A stretch of 64,000 nucleotides of DNA from Streptomyces xanthochromogenes (lineage in GTDB: Bacteria > Actinomycetota > Actinomycetes > Streptomycetales > Streptomycetaceae): positions 620,001 through 684,000 of the forward strand of contig NZ_BMUZ01000004.1 of the NCBI RefSeq assembly GCF_014650455.1, read 5' to 3'. The position numbers and the translations under genes are program-made. The notes below the pieces were generated by a model. That model saw nothing but the letters and a program-made list of their open reading frames with translations. It did not search any database and was not told the DNA's origin. This document shows, in pieces, positions 45,091 to 53,745 of this stretch. Each line of letters opens with the position of its first letter. Positions within the stretch are counted from its first letter, which is position 1.

Positions 45091-46092
45091 TTGTCCTCCG
45101 CACCGCTTGTCGCCGTCACCGGAGCCGAAGGCTTCATCGGAAGCCACCTGACCGAGGCCCTCGTCGCCTCGGGCCACCGGGTCCGCGCGATGGCCCAGTA
45201 CAACTCGTTCTCGTCCTACGGCTGGCTGGAGACGCTGTCCCCCGAGGTCCTCGACCAGGTGGACATCGTCCTCGGCGACGTCCGCGACCCCGGCTCGGTA
45301 CGCGGTCTGATCGAGGGCGCCGAAGCCGTCTACCACTTGGCTGCCCTGATCGCGATCCCGTATTCGTACCAGGCCCCGCACAGTTACGTGGACACCAACG
45401 TCACGGGCACGCTGAACGTCCTGGAGGCGGTCCGCGCCCTCGGCACGCCGCGCCTGGTGCACACGTCCACCAGCGAGACGTACGGCACCGCGCAGACCGT
45501 GCCGATCAGCGAGGACCACCCCATCAACACCCAGTCCCCGTACGCCGCTTCGAAGGCCGGCGGGGACCGGCTCGCGGACAGCTACTTCGCGAGCTTCGCG
45601 ACGCCGGTGGTCACGCTGCGGCCGTTCAACACCTACGGGCCGCGCCAGTCGATGCGAGCCGTGATCCCCACCGTCATCGGCCAGGTCGCGGCGGGCGAAC
45701 GCACCATCACACTCGGCGATCTGCGCCCCACCCGGGACTTCACGTTCGCCGCCGACACCGCGCGGGCCTTCCTCGCGGTGGGCACCGCCCCCGCCGAGCG
45801 CGTCGTGGGGCGCACGTTCAACGCCGGTACCGGCACCGAGATATCGGTCGGGGACCTGGTGCGGCTCATCGGCAAGGTCATGGGCGCCGAGCTCGACGTC
45901 CGCGAGGACGAGCAGCGCATCCGGCCCGCCAACTCCGAAGTGATGCGTCTGGTGGCGGACGCGAGCCGGCTCACCGAGGCCACCGGCTGGCAGCCGGGGT
46001 TCGGCCTGGAGTCGGGCCTTGAGCGGACCGCGGAGTTCTTCCGCGACCCGGGCAACCTCGCACGCTACAAGACCGGCATCTACAACATCTGA
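45091..46092 (+). CDS. NAD-dependent sugar epimerase/dehydratase (LegB-like 4,6-dehydratase)
   Basis: 333-residue extended SDR. Cofactor motif VTGAEGFIGSHL, MAQYNSFSSYGWLETL, AALIAIPYSYQAPHSYVDTN, STSETYG, and YAASK. The MAQYNSFSSYGW and IAIPYSY segments are characteristic of LegB/UDP-GlcNAc 4,6-dehydratase-like enzymes acting on nucleotide sugars. A TTG at 45091 with GAGAGGAG upstream is the start. It probably provides a modified sugar for the polymer made by the PelF locus. Confidence 0.85.
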   Translation: MSSAPLVAVTGAEGFIGSHLTEALVASGHRVRAMAQYNSFSSYGWLETLSPEVLDQVDIVLGDVRDPGSVRGLIEGAEAVYHLAALIAIPYSYQAPHSYVDTNVTGTLNVLEAVRALGTPRLVHTSTSETYGTAQTVPISEDHPINTQSPYAASKAGGDRLADSYFASFATPVVTLRPFNTYGPRQSMRAVIPTVIGQVAAGERTITLGDLRPTRDFTFAADTARAFLAVGTAPAERVVGRTFNAGTGTEISVGDLVRLIGKVMGAELDVREDEQRIRPANSEVMRLVADASRLTEATGWQPGFGLESGLERTAEFFRDPGNLARYKTGIYNI

Positions 46093-46122
46093 CTCTGCAG
46101 TCCCCACCCTAGGGAGGCTCCC

Positions 46123-46836
46123 ATGCACGCAGTGATACTCGCCGGAGGCAAGGGCGTCCGGCTGCGGCCGTACACCACGGCGCTGCCCAAGCCGCTGGTC
46201 CCGATCGGCGACCAGCACGCGATCCTGGAGATCGTGCTGCGCCAGCTCGCGGCCTCCGGGTTCACCAGCTGCACCATCGCCATCGGCCACCTCGGCCAGA
46301 TCATCCGCGCCTACGTGGGCGACGGCGAACGCTGGGGCCTGGACATCGACTACAGCACCGAGGAGAGCCCGCTCGGCACCATCGGCCCGCTCCTGACCAT
46401 GCGGGACCGGCTGCCGGAATCCTTCCTCGTCATGAACGGGGACATCCTGACCGACCTCGACTACGCGGACGTGCTCACCCAGCACCGGACCAGCGGCGCG
46501 CCGCTGACCATCGCCACCTACGCCCGCAAGGTGCACATCGACTTCGGGGTGCTGACCACCGACGACACCAAGGTGGTCGCCTTCACCGAGAAGCCGAGCA
46601 TGGACTACCGGGTGTCGATGGGCGTGTACGGCCTGTCGCTCGACACGCTGGCCAACTACACGCCCGGCCTGCCGCTGGGCTTCGACGAGCTGGTCCTGGA
46701 CCTGCTCAAGGCCGAAACCCCGCCGCACGCCTACGCGTTCGAGGGCTACTGGCTGGACATAGGGCGCCCGGACGACTACGACCGGGCCAACGCCGAGTTC
46801 ACCACCCACCGTTCCCTCCTGCTGAAGGGGGCCTGA
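46123..46836 (+). CDS. Sugar nucleotidyltransferase
   Basis: 237 residues, RmlA/GCD1-like: AVILAGGKGVRLRPYTTALPKPLVPIG at the N-terminus, the metal-binding Asp in MNGDILTDLDYAD, and AFTEKP and GYWLDIGRPDDY near the end. It activates a sugar-1-phosphate to an NDP-sugar. GGGAGG seven bases before the ATG. It lies between two sugar epimerase genes and clearly belongs with them. The nucleotide used is not determinable here. Confidence 0.9.
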   Translation: MHAVILAGGKGVRLRPYTTALPKPLVPIGDQHAILEIVLRQLAASGFTSCTIAIGHLGQIIRAYVGDGERWGLDIDYSTEESPLGTIGPLLTMRDRLPESFLVMNGDILTDLDYADVLTQHRTSGAPLTIATYARKVHIDFGVLTTDDTKVVAFTEKPSMDYRVSMGVYGLSLDTLANYTPGLPLGFDELVLDLLKAETPPHAYAFEGYWLDIGRPDDYDRANAEFTTHRSLLLKGA

Positions 46837-46843
46837 CCGCCCC

Positions 46844-47752
46844 ATGCGCATCCTCGTACTGGGGCACAGCGGCTACCTGGGCGGCCATGTCGCCCAGGAG
46901 TTGCGTGCCCTGCCCGGCGTGCGGTACTTCGGCACGGGCCGGAGCTCCACGTCGGACCTCGCCGTGGACCTCGCCACCGTCGCCCCGGCCCAACTCGCCG
47001 AACAGCTCTTCTCGTTCGCGCCCGACGCGGTCGTCAACTGCGCGGGCGCGGTCGGCCCGCAGTCCGTGCCCCTCGCCGAGGTCAACGTCCGGGGCCCCGC
47101 CGTGCTGTGCGCGGCCCTGCGCGAGGCGGCCCCGACCGCCAGGCTCGTCCACCTCGGCTCCGCGGCCGAGTACGGGCCGAGCGGCATCGGAGAACGCGTC
47201 ACCGAGCAGACCGCGGCCCGGCCCACCACGCTGTACGGGGCCACGAAGCTGGCCGGCACCCTGGCCGTCACCTCGTCGGGGCTCGACGCCGTGGTGCTGC
47301 GGATCACCAACCCGGTCGGTCCCGGCGCGCCCGCCGCCGGGCTGCCGGGCCGGCTGGCCCGTCAACTGCGCGACCTCGGACCCCGGTCCTCGGTACGCCT
47401 CGGCGACCTCTCCGCGCACCGCGACTTCGTGGACGCGCGGGACGTCGCGCACGCCGCGGTCCTCGCGGCGACCGGCGGCGGCCCGCTGCCCCCGATCCTG
47501 AACATCTCCCGTGGACAGGCAGTACCCGTCCGGGAGTTGGTGCACGAGCTGGCCCGCGCGGCCGGGTTCAAGGGCCACATCGAGGAGAACGCCGAGGGTT
47601 CGGCGCGCTCGGCGGACGTGCCCTGGCAGTGTTCCGACCCGGCCGCGGCCCGCACCACGCTCGGCTGGTCGCCCCGGCACGACCTCGCCGGCTCGGTGGC
47701 GGCACTGTGGGCGGCCGTGTGCGCCGAGCCGGACCGGGAACCGGTGCACTGA
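46844..47752 (+). CDS. NAD-dependent epimerase/dehydratase (reductase-like)
   Basis: 302 residues. Rossmann start ILVLGHSGYLGGHVAQEL, VNCAGAVGPQS, SAAEYG and a catalytic YGATK. RmlD/Gne-type extended SDR with a shorter C-terminus. It begins 7 bp after the nucleotidyltransferase and its stop overlaps the next ATG. It likely completes synthesis of the nucleotide sugar for the exopolysaccharide. Confidence 0.85.
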   Translation: MRILVLGHSGYLGGHVAQELRALPGVRYFGTGRSSTSDLAVDLATVAPAQLAEQLFSFAPDAVVNCAGAVGPQSVPLAEVNVRGPAVLCAALREAAPTARLVHLGSAAEYGPSGIGERVTEQTAARPTTLYGATKLAGTLAVTSSGLDAVVLRITNPVGPGAPAAGLPGRLARQLRDLGPRSSVRLGDLSAHRDFVDARDVAHAAVLAATGGGPLPPILNISRGQAVPVRELVHELARAAGFKGHIEENAEGSARSADVPWQCSDPAAARTTLGWSPRHDLAGSVAALWAAVCAEPDREPVH

Positions 47753-48411
47753 TGCTGCTGGTTCCCCTCTACGTCCACCCCGCCGAGGACCCGGCCGCCT
47801 GGCGGCGGCTCGCCGAGGCGGCGGACGATGTGTACGGGGTGGTGCTGAACGCGGCCGACGGCCCGGGCACCGCCCCGGATTCGGCGTTCACCGGCCCGGT
47901 CGAGGCGCTGCGCTCGGCCGGTGTACGGGTGCTCGGCTATGTCGACCTGGACTACGGCGCCCGGCCCCTGGACGAAGTGGTCCGGGACATCGACCGTCAT
48001 CGCGCCTGGTACGGCACCGACGGCTGCTTCTTCGACCGGGCACCCGCCGACCGCACCGGCCTGCCGTTCGTACGGCAGGTGACCCGGGCCGCGCGGAAGG
48101 CGGGCACCACGACGCTGGTGCTCAACCCGGGAGTGCATCCCGCGCCCGGCTATCTGCGCCTGGCGGATCTGGTGGTCACCTTCGAGGGACACTGGACGAC
48201 CTATGTGTCCACGTTCTCCCGGCCCGGCTGGGCCGACCGCCAACCGCCCGAGCGGCTCTGCCACTTGGTGTACGGCGTGCCCGGGGCGCTCCTCGCGCTC
48301 GCCCTGCGGACGACGGGGGACCGTGGCGCCGGCGTGTGCTGCGTGGTCGAGCGCGAGCTGCCCAACCCGTGGGCGGCGCTGCCGCCCGTGCTTCCCGGAA
48401 AGACACCATGA
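47752..48411 (+). CDS. Spherulation-specific family 4 (GH135/114-like) protein
   Basis: 219 residues. TIM-barrel type start LLVPLYVHPAEDPAAW, VYGVVLNAADGPG, VLGYVDLDYGARP, GCFFDRAP and LVLNPGVHPAPGYL match the spherulin-4 family, whose fungal member Sph3 is a glycoside hydrolase acting on galactosaminogalactan. No signal peptide is visible, so it may act inside or be released otherwise. The ATG at 47752 overlaps the preceding stop, and its own stop overlaps the next start. Confidence 0.85.
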   Translation: MLLVPLYVHPAEDPAAWRRLAEAADDVYGVVLNAADGPGTAPDSAFTGPVEALRSAGVRVLGYVDLDYGARPLDEVVRDIDRHRAWYGTDGCFFDRAPADRTGLPFVRQVTRAARKAGTTTLVLNPGVHPAPGYLRLADLVVTFEGHWTTYVSTFSRPGWADRQPPERLCHLVYGVPGALLALALRTTGDRGAGVCCVVERELPNPWAALPPVLPGKTP

Positions 48412-49367
48412 ACCGCACCCCGCCCCGCCGTTCGACCGCGCTGCTGTGCACCGCCGTCACGCTCCTGCTGCTCGCGACCGCCTGCTCGTCCGGCACCTCC
48501 GACGACGACGCGGACGGCCCGGACGAACCCACACCGACGTCGAGCGCACCCGCGCCCACGCACACCCCGGCCCCCGGCAGACCGGGCAAGCCGTCGCCCG
48601 GCAGCACCGCCCCTTCCTCGTCGCCCTCCTCGCCCGCGCCGCCCGCTCCGAGCGGCCCGGCGAAGGCGAAGATCTGGCAGCCGAGGCCCGGCACCGCCTG
48701 GCAGTGGCAGCTCAACGGCCGGGTGCAGGACGGCCCCGACGTCGCGGTGTACGACATCGACGGCTTCGAGAACACCGCGGCCGATGTCGCCAAGCTGCAC
48801 AGCCAGGGCCGCAAGGCGATCTGCTACATCAACGCCGGCGCCTGGGAGAACTTCCGGTCGGACAAGGGGGACTTCCCGAGTTCGGTGCAGGGCGAGAACA
48901 ACGGCTGGGAGGGCGAGCGCTGGCTCGACATCCGGCAGATCGATGTGCTGCGGCCGTTGATGGAGCGCCGCTTCGACATGTGCCAGCAGAAGGGCTTCGA
49001 CGGCGTCGAGCCCGACCTCATGGACGGCTACGCCAACAAGACGGGCTTCCCGCTCACGGCCGCGGACCAGCTGGCGTACAACCGCATGCTCGCGGGGATC
49101 GCCCATGCGCGGGGCCTCGCGGTGGGGCTCAAGAACGACCTCCAGCAGATCCCCGAGCTGGTGCCCGACTTCGAGTTCGCGGTCAACGAGCAGTGCGCGC
49201 AGTACGACGAGTGCGCGAAGCTCACACCGTTCGTGAAGGCGGACAAGGCGGTGTTCCACGTCGAGTACGAGCTCCCCACCAAGGACTTCTGTGCCGAGTC
49301 CGACAAGCTGGGGCTCTCCTCGATGCGCAAGAACCTCAAGCTGGACGTGTGGCGTCAGCCCTGCTGA
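48408..49367 (+). CDS. Lipoprotein endo-alpha-1,4-polygalactosaminidase-like (GH114)
   Basis: 319 residues. Lipoprotein signal with lipobox LATAC (C26), a long Pro/Ser/Thr spacer (27-85), then the GH114 domain: WQWQLNGRV, VAVYDIDGFEN, AICYINAGAWENFR, GVEPDLMDGYANKTGF and VGLKNDLQQIPEL, with acidic catalytic candidates in DID, EPDLMD and KND. The family cleaves polygalactosamine and relates to the hydrolase part of PelA. A surface-anchored hydrolase beside a Pel-like synthase fits polymer trimming or release. ATGA overlap with the preceding gene. Confidence 0.9.
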   Translation: MNRTPPRRSTALLCTAVTLLLLATACSSGTSDDDADGPDEPTPTSSAPAPTHTPAPGRPGKPSPGSTAPSSSPSSPAPPAPSGPAKAKIWQPRPGTAWQWQLNGRVQDGPDVAVYDIDGFENTAADVAKLHSQGRKAICYINAGAWENFRSDKGDFPSSVQGENNGWEGERWLDIRQIDVLRPLMERRFDMCQQKGFDGVEPDLMDGYANKTGFPLTAADQLAYNRMLAGIAHARGLAVGLKNDLQQIPELVPDFEFAVNEQCAQYDECAKLTPFVKADKAVFHVEYELPTKDFCAESDKLGLSSMRKNLKLDVWRQPC

Positions 49368-49380
49368 GACGGTTGCGCCC

Positions 49381-50304
49381 TCAGCCGAGCAGGACCGCGA
49401 TCAACGAGAGGGACGCCATCGACAGGAGGGTGGAGAGCAGCACGGTGTCCCGGGGCAGCGCGGTGTCGAGGCGGTATTCGGAGGCGAAGATGAAGGCGTT
49501 CTGTGCGGTGGGCAGCCCTGCGCAGAGCACCACCGCGAACAGTTCGGGCCCGCCGAGCCCGAAGGCCCAGCGTCCCAACGCGTAGGCCAGGAGCGGCTGC
49601 ACGGCCGTCTTCAGGGTGACGAGCAGGGCGCGCTCGGCCCGCTCCCCCGGGGCGGCCGTGGTCCGCGCGGTGAGCGACATGCCGAGCGCGAACAGGGCGG
49701 CGGGGACGGCGCCGCCGCCGAGAATGGTGAGCGGTGAGGTCACCTCGGCGGGCGGGTGGAGGCCGAGCCCGGCGACGGCCACCCCGGCGGCCGAGGCCCC
49801 GACCACCGGGTTGCGCAGGGGGAGTTGGAGCATGCGCAGCCATCGCCTGGGTGCGTCACGGCGTACGTCGAGTTCGATGAGGACCAGGATCAGCGGCGTG
49901 ATGAACAGCATCTGGAAGAGGGCCGCGGCCACGATGAACGAGGTGTCGTGCAGGACGTGCACGGCGATCGGGATGCCGAGGTTCGCCGAGTTCACATAGG
50001 ACGCGCCCATCGCTCCGATCGCCTGCTCGGCCCGCCTGCGTCCGAAGAGCCGCCCGCTCGCCACCAGGCCGGCCCCGAAGACGGCGAGCAGGCTGAGGGC
50101 GAAGACCGCGACGCCGGGCTGTGCGAGGTCCCCGGGCCGGGACTTCGCCATCGTCAGGAACAGCAGCGAGGGCATCGCGAACGTGAACGCGAAGCGGCCG
50201 AGCACCTGTTGGGCCTGGTCGCCGAGCAGGCCGTACCGCCCGGCGACCCAGCCGAACGCGGTGATGGTCCAGATGGGCAGGAATCCGGAGAAGACCGAGT
50301 GCAC
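49381..50304 (-). CDS. AEC-family (auxin efflux carrier-like) transporter
   Basis: 307 residues with about ten membrane segments in two halves. It begins FSGFLPIWTITAFGWVAGRY, with ASYVNSANLGIPIAVHVL in the first half and GLPTAQNAFIFASEY in the second, the paired discontinuous-helix motifs of the family. Members carry small organic acids. Convergent with the GH114 gene. GTG start at 50304 without a clear ribosome site, so the start is tentative. Confidence 0.88.
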   Translation of the reverse strand: MHSVFSGFLPIWTITAFGWVAGRYGLLGDQAQQVLGRFAFTFAMPSLLFLTMAKSRPGDLAQPGVAVFALSLLAVFGAGLVASGRLFGRRRAEQAIGAMGASYVNSANLGIPIAVHVLHDTSFIVAAALFQMLFITPLILVLIELDVRRDAPRRWLRMLQLPLRNPVVGASAAGVAVAGLGLHPPAEVTSPLTILGGGAVPAALFALGMSLTARTTAAPGERAERALLVTLKTAVQPLLAYALGRWAFGLGGPELFAVVLCAGLPTAQNAFIFASEYRLDTALPRDTVLLSTLLSMASLSLIAVLLG

Positions 50305-50378
50305 CGGGCCAAGGATGCCCGACCGGTGTCCGGTCCTCGCGATCGGGGTCGCGCTGTGCGGACAGCGGTCCCCGCAGG

Positions 50379-51815
50379 TCAGAAGGGGTGGTCGGCGGGC
50401 TCGCGGCGCACGGTGGTCCAGCGCAGTTCGGTGAAGGCGTCCAGGTTGGCACCCCCGCCGAAGCGGGCACCGGTGCCGGAGGCCGCGATCCCGCCGAAGG
50501 GGGCCACCGCCTCGTCGTTGACCGTCTGGTCGTTGATGTGGGCGATCCCGGTCGGTACTCGGTCCGCGAGCTCCAGGCCGAGTGCGGTGTCCCGGGTGAC
50601 GATGCCGAGCGAGAGACCGTACGGGCCGCTCGCCGCAAGCGCCGCGGCCTCGTCCAGGGTCGCGAAGGAGCGCACCGGCGCGACCGGCCCGAAGACCTCC
50701 TCGGTGTAGGCGGGGGTGCGGTCGTCGACGTCGGCGAGGACGGTCGGGCGGTAGAAGAGGTCGCGGTGGCTGCCGCCGGCGACGAGCCGGGCGCCGCGTG
50801 CGGTGCTGGACTCCACCAGGGCGTGGATCTTGGCGACTTGGCCCCGGTCGATGACGGGGCCGAGGTGGACCCGCTCACGGTAGGGGTCCCCGACGGTCAG
50901 CGCCTCGGCCTTGGCGGCGAGCCGCTCGATGTACTCGTCGTACAGGGAGTCGTGTACGAGGTGCCGGCCCGTGGTCATGCAGATCTGGCCCTGGTGGAAG
51001 TAGGAGCCCCAGGCGGCCTGGGCGACGGCACCCTCCAGGTCCGCGTCCGCGAGGATGACGAGCGCGGAGTTTCCGCCCAACTCCAGGTGGGCGCGCTTGA
51101 GTTGGCGTCCGGCCGCCTCGCCGACACGGCGGCCGGCGGCGGTCGACCCGGTGAAGGAGATGACGGGAATCCGGGGGTCGGCCACAAGTGCCTGGCCGGT
51201 CCCTGCGCCGCCGGGCAGGATGTGCAGCAGTCCCTCGGGCAGCCCGGCCTCGGCGAACACGGCCCCGACCGCGAGGCCGCCGCAGACCGCGGTGCGCGGA
51301 TCGGGCTTGAGCAGCACCGCGTTGCCCAGCGCGAGCGCGGGAGCCACCGAGCGGACGGACAGGATGAGCGGGGCGTTGAACGGGGCGATCACCCCGGCCA
51401 CGCCGACCGGGACCCGGCGGGTGTAGGACAGCCGGGGCTGTTCGCTCGGGAGCATCTCGCCCAGCGGCCGGGAGGTTAGGGCGGCCGCCTCGTAGCACTC
51501 CTGGGCGGCGACGTGCAGCTCGAAGTCGGCCTTGCCGGGGACCGAGCCGGACTCGCGCACCAGCCATTCCCGCAGTTCGTCGGCGTGGTGCGCGAAGAGG
51601 TCACCGGCGCGGCGCAGTACGGCGGCGCGTGCGGGGTGCGGGGTGCGTGCCCAGGCGGTCTGGGCCGCGACGGCGACTGCGGCTGCCGCCGCCACGTCCT
51701 CGCCGTCGGCGAGGGTGACGGCGCCGAGCGACTCGCCGGTGGCGGGCTCGACGACCTCGTACTCATCCCCGGCGAGCCGTGCGGGCTGCCACGTCTTGGG
51801 GTCGAGCAGGGTCAT
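50379..51815 (-). CDS. Aldehyde dehydrogenase (benzaldehyde/vanillin dehydrogenase-like)
   Basis: 478 residues. GVIAPFNAPLILSVRSVAPAL, FTGSTAAGRRVGEAA (NAD site), catalytic Glu in LELGGNSALVI and catalytic Cys in GQICMTTGR. It closely resembles the vanillin/benzaldehyde dehydrogenase subgroup. It oxidises an aromatic or aliphatic aldehyde to the acid with NAD+. The ATG at 51815 has GGAGAG upstream. The next gene upstream on this strand is a thiolase, which suggests an aromatic-acid or fatty-acid catabolic context. Confidence 0.9.
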   Translation of the reverse strand: MTLLDPKTWQPARLAGDEYEVVEPATGESLGAVTLADGEDVAAAAAVAVAAQTAWARTPHPARAAVLRRAGDLFAHHADELREWLVRESGSVPGKADFELHVAAQECYEAAALTSRPLGEMLPSEQPRLSYTRRVPVGVAGVIAPFNAPLILSVRSVAPALALGNAVLLKPDPRTAVCGGLAVGAVFAEAGLPEGLLHILPGGAGTGQALVADPRIPVISFTGSTAAGRRVGEAAGRQLKRAHLELGGNSALVILADADLEGAVAQAAWGSYFHQGQICMTTGRHLVHDSLYDEYIERLAAKAEALTVGDPYRERVHLGPVIDRGQVAKIHALVESSTARGARLVAGGSHRDLFYRPTVLADVDDRTPAYTEEVFGPVAPVRSFATLDEAAALAASGPYGLSLGIVTRDTALGLELADRVPTGIAHINDQTVNDEAVAPFGGIAASGTGARFGGGANLDAFTELRWTTVRREPADHPF

Positions 51816-51836
51816 GAGGGCTCTCCAGTCACTTGC

Positions 51837-51920
51837 GCGTCGGAGGGATGAAGTCCCTTGTGGAAGGCGGCGATTCGCGTCGGGGGGATGGAGCCCCTTG
51901 TGGAAGGCGGCGATTCGCGT
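51837..51920. repeat. 40-bp tandem repeat upstream of the aldehyde dehydrogenase
   Basis: Two copies at 51837-51876 and 51877-51916 (GCGTCGG...GGATG.AG..CCCTTGTGGAAGGCGGCGATTC) plus the start of a third. A more diverged copy of the CTTG...GGCGGCGATTC part lies near 51970. The units differ by about four bases. They occupy the promoter region of the aldehyde dehydrogenase gene. Confidence 0.85.
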
Positions 51921-52068
51921 CGGGGGGGGGTGAGGCCCCGTGCCGGGGGATTTGTTCGGAGGAGTGAAGTCGCTTGCGATGGGCGGCGATTCGGACCGAC
52001 CGGTCAAGTCCTGTACGGCGCGGGCACGTTGAGGTCTCCTGCGCGGACGCCGCCGGCCCCCGGGCCGG

Positions 52069-53250
52069 TCAGCGTTCCAGTACGAGGGCGAGACCCTGGC
52101 CCACCCCGATGCACAGGGCCGCGAGGCCCGTGCCCGAGCCGGCCGCGGCGAGCTGGTGGGCCACGGCCCCGGCGAGGCGGGCGCCGGAGGCGCCGAGCGG
52201 ATGGCCGATCGCGATGGCACCGCCGCGCGGGTTGACCACGGCCGGGTCGAGGCCGGGCCATTCGGCGAGGCAGCCGAGCGACTGGGCGGCGAACGCCTCG
52301 TTCAGCTCGAAGGTGGTGAGGTCGGCGAAGCCCTTGCCGGCCTTGGCGAGTGCCGTGCGGACCGCCTCGACGGGCCCGAGCCCGAACAGCTGGGGCTCGA
52401 TGCCGGTCACGGCGGAGCTCCGGATGCGGGCGAGCGGTTCGCGCCCGGTGGCGCGCAGGCCCTCCTCGTCGACGAGGAGCAGGGCGGCGGCCCCGTCGTT
52501 GAGCGGCGAGGCGTTGCCGGCGGTGACCGAACCGTCCGTGCGGAAGGCGGGCTTGAGGCGGGCGAGCGCTTCGAGGGAGGACTCGCGGATGCACTCGTCA
52601 CGGGCGAGCTCGACCCCGTCGTACGGGACGACCTCGCCGTCGTACAGGCCCTTGGCCCAGGCCTCGGCGGCCTTGCGGTGGCTCTCCAGGGCGAAGGCGT
52701 CCTGCTGTTCGCGGGTGATGCCGTGCCGGTCGGCGACGAGTTCGGCGCCCTCACCGAGCGAGACCGTCCACTGCTCGGGCATCCTCGGGTTGGTCATGCG
52801 CCAGCCGAGGGTGGTGGAGAACATCTGCTGGTGCCCGGCGGGGAAGGCGCGTTCGGGCTTCTGGAGGACCCAGGGGGCACGGGACATCGACTCGACACCG
52901 CCCGCGACGGCGATCGAGGCGTCGCCGACGGCGATGGCGCGGGCCGCCTGGATGACGGCCTCCAGGCCCGAGCCGCACAGCCGGTTGACGGTGACTCCGG
53001 GCACCGAGACGGGCAGCCCGGCGAGCAGCACGGCCATCCGGGCCACATCGCGGTTGTCCTCCCCCGCCCCGTTCGCGTCACCGAAATACACGTCGTCGAT
53101 GCGGGCCGGGTCGAGCTCCGGGGTCCGGTCCACCAGGGACCTGACCACATGGCCGGCGAGGTCGTCGGGCCGCACCGCCGCGAGGGCGCCGCCGAACTTG
53201 CCGATCGGGGTGCGGACGGCGTCGACGATGTACACGTCGCGGATGCTCAT
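52069..53250 (-). CDS. Acetyl-CoA C-acyltransferase (thiolase)
   Basis: 393 residues. Nucleophilic Cys in NRLCGSGLEAVIQAAR (about residue 92), NEAFAAQSLG, catalytic His in GHPLGASGAR and the second Cys in LCIGVGQG. FGDANGAGEDNRDVARM near the N-terminus is as in beta-ketoadipyl-CoA thiolases (PcaF/PaaJ), so a role in aromatic degradation is possible as well as fatty acid beta-oxidation. Good start at 53250 (MSIRDVYIVDAVRTPIG). Confidence 0.93.
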   Translation of the reverse strand: MSIRDVYIVDAVRTPIGKFGGALAAVRPDDLAGHVVRSLVDRTPELDPARIDDVYFGDANGAGEDNRDVARMAVLLAGLPVSVPGVTVNRLCGSGLEAVIQAARAIAVGDASIAVAGGVESMSRAPWVLQKPERAFPAGHQQMFSTTLGWRMTNPRMPEQWTVSLGEGAELVADRHGITREQQDAFALESHRKAAEAWAKGLYDGEVVPYDGVELARDECIRESSLEALARLKPAFRTDGSVTAGNASPLNDGAAALLLVDEEGLRATGREPLARIRSSAVTGIEPQLFGLGPVEAVRTALAKAGKGFADLTTFELNEAFAAQSLGCLAEWPGLDPAVVNPRGGAIAIGHPLGASGARLAGAVAHQLAAAGSGTGLAALCIGVGQGLALVLER

Positions 53251-53391
53251 CGGGTCTCTCCCACGGATCTCTTCACCGCTCCGCGGCCACCACAGCAGCC
53301 TGTTCGTCCAGTGAAGTGATGTTCATGATTGGCTGCGCCCGAGTCTCTGCCCCTCGCCGTCCGCTGTCAACGGGCCCCGGCCGGAACCCGA

Positions 53392-53691
53392 TCAGCCACC
53401 GGGCCGGGGCGGGACGTCCCTGACCACGGCGGTCAGACCGATGTCCAGTTCGGACCCGTCGACGAGCAGCGCCTCGACCGCCCGCCCGGCGGAGTCGATC
53501 TCGGCCTCGATGCCGTGCCCCGCGTAACGGGGGTAGCCGGAGACCCCCGTCTCGCCGGTCGCCTCGACGACGGCGGACCGTACGGCGCTGTCGACCACGG
53601 AGGCGTCGCCCCGGGATTCGACGTGCTCGGGAACCAGCAGGATCTCGAAGCGCTGCGGAGGCCGGTTCGCGTACTGCGGTTGATGGCTCAT
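53392..53691 (-). CDS. Small hypothetical protein
   Basis: 99 residues, predominantly beta: PQRFEILLVPEHVESRG, YPRYAGHGIEAEIDSAG and ALLVDGSELDIGLTAVV. No signal peptide, membrane segment or Cys. Codon bias is gene-like and GGAG lies just before the ATG at 53691. No family recognised. Sits between the thiolase and LacI genes, reading the same way. Confidence 0.65.
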   Translation of the reverse strand: MSHQPQYANRPPQRFEILLVPEHVESRGDASVVDSAVRSAVVEATGETGVSGYPRYAGHGIEAEIDSAGRAVEALLVDGSELDIGLTAVVRDVPPRPGG

Positions 53692-53745
53692 GCTCCGAAC
53701 GCTAGACACCCGGCGCCCCTGGCGCACCCCGTCCCGCGCACCCGC

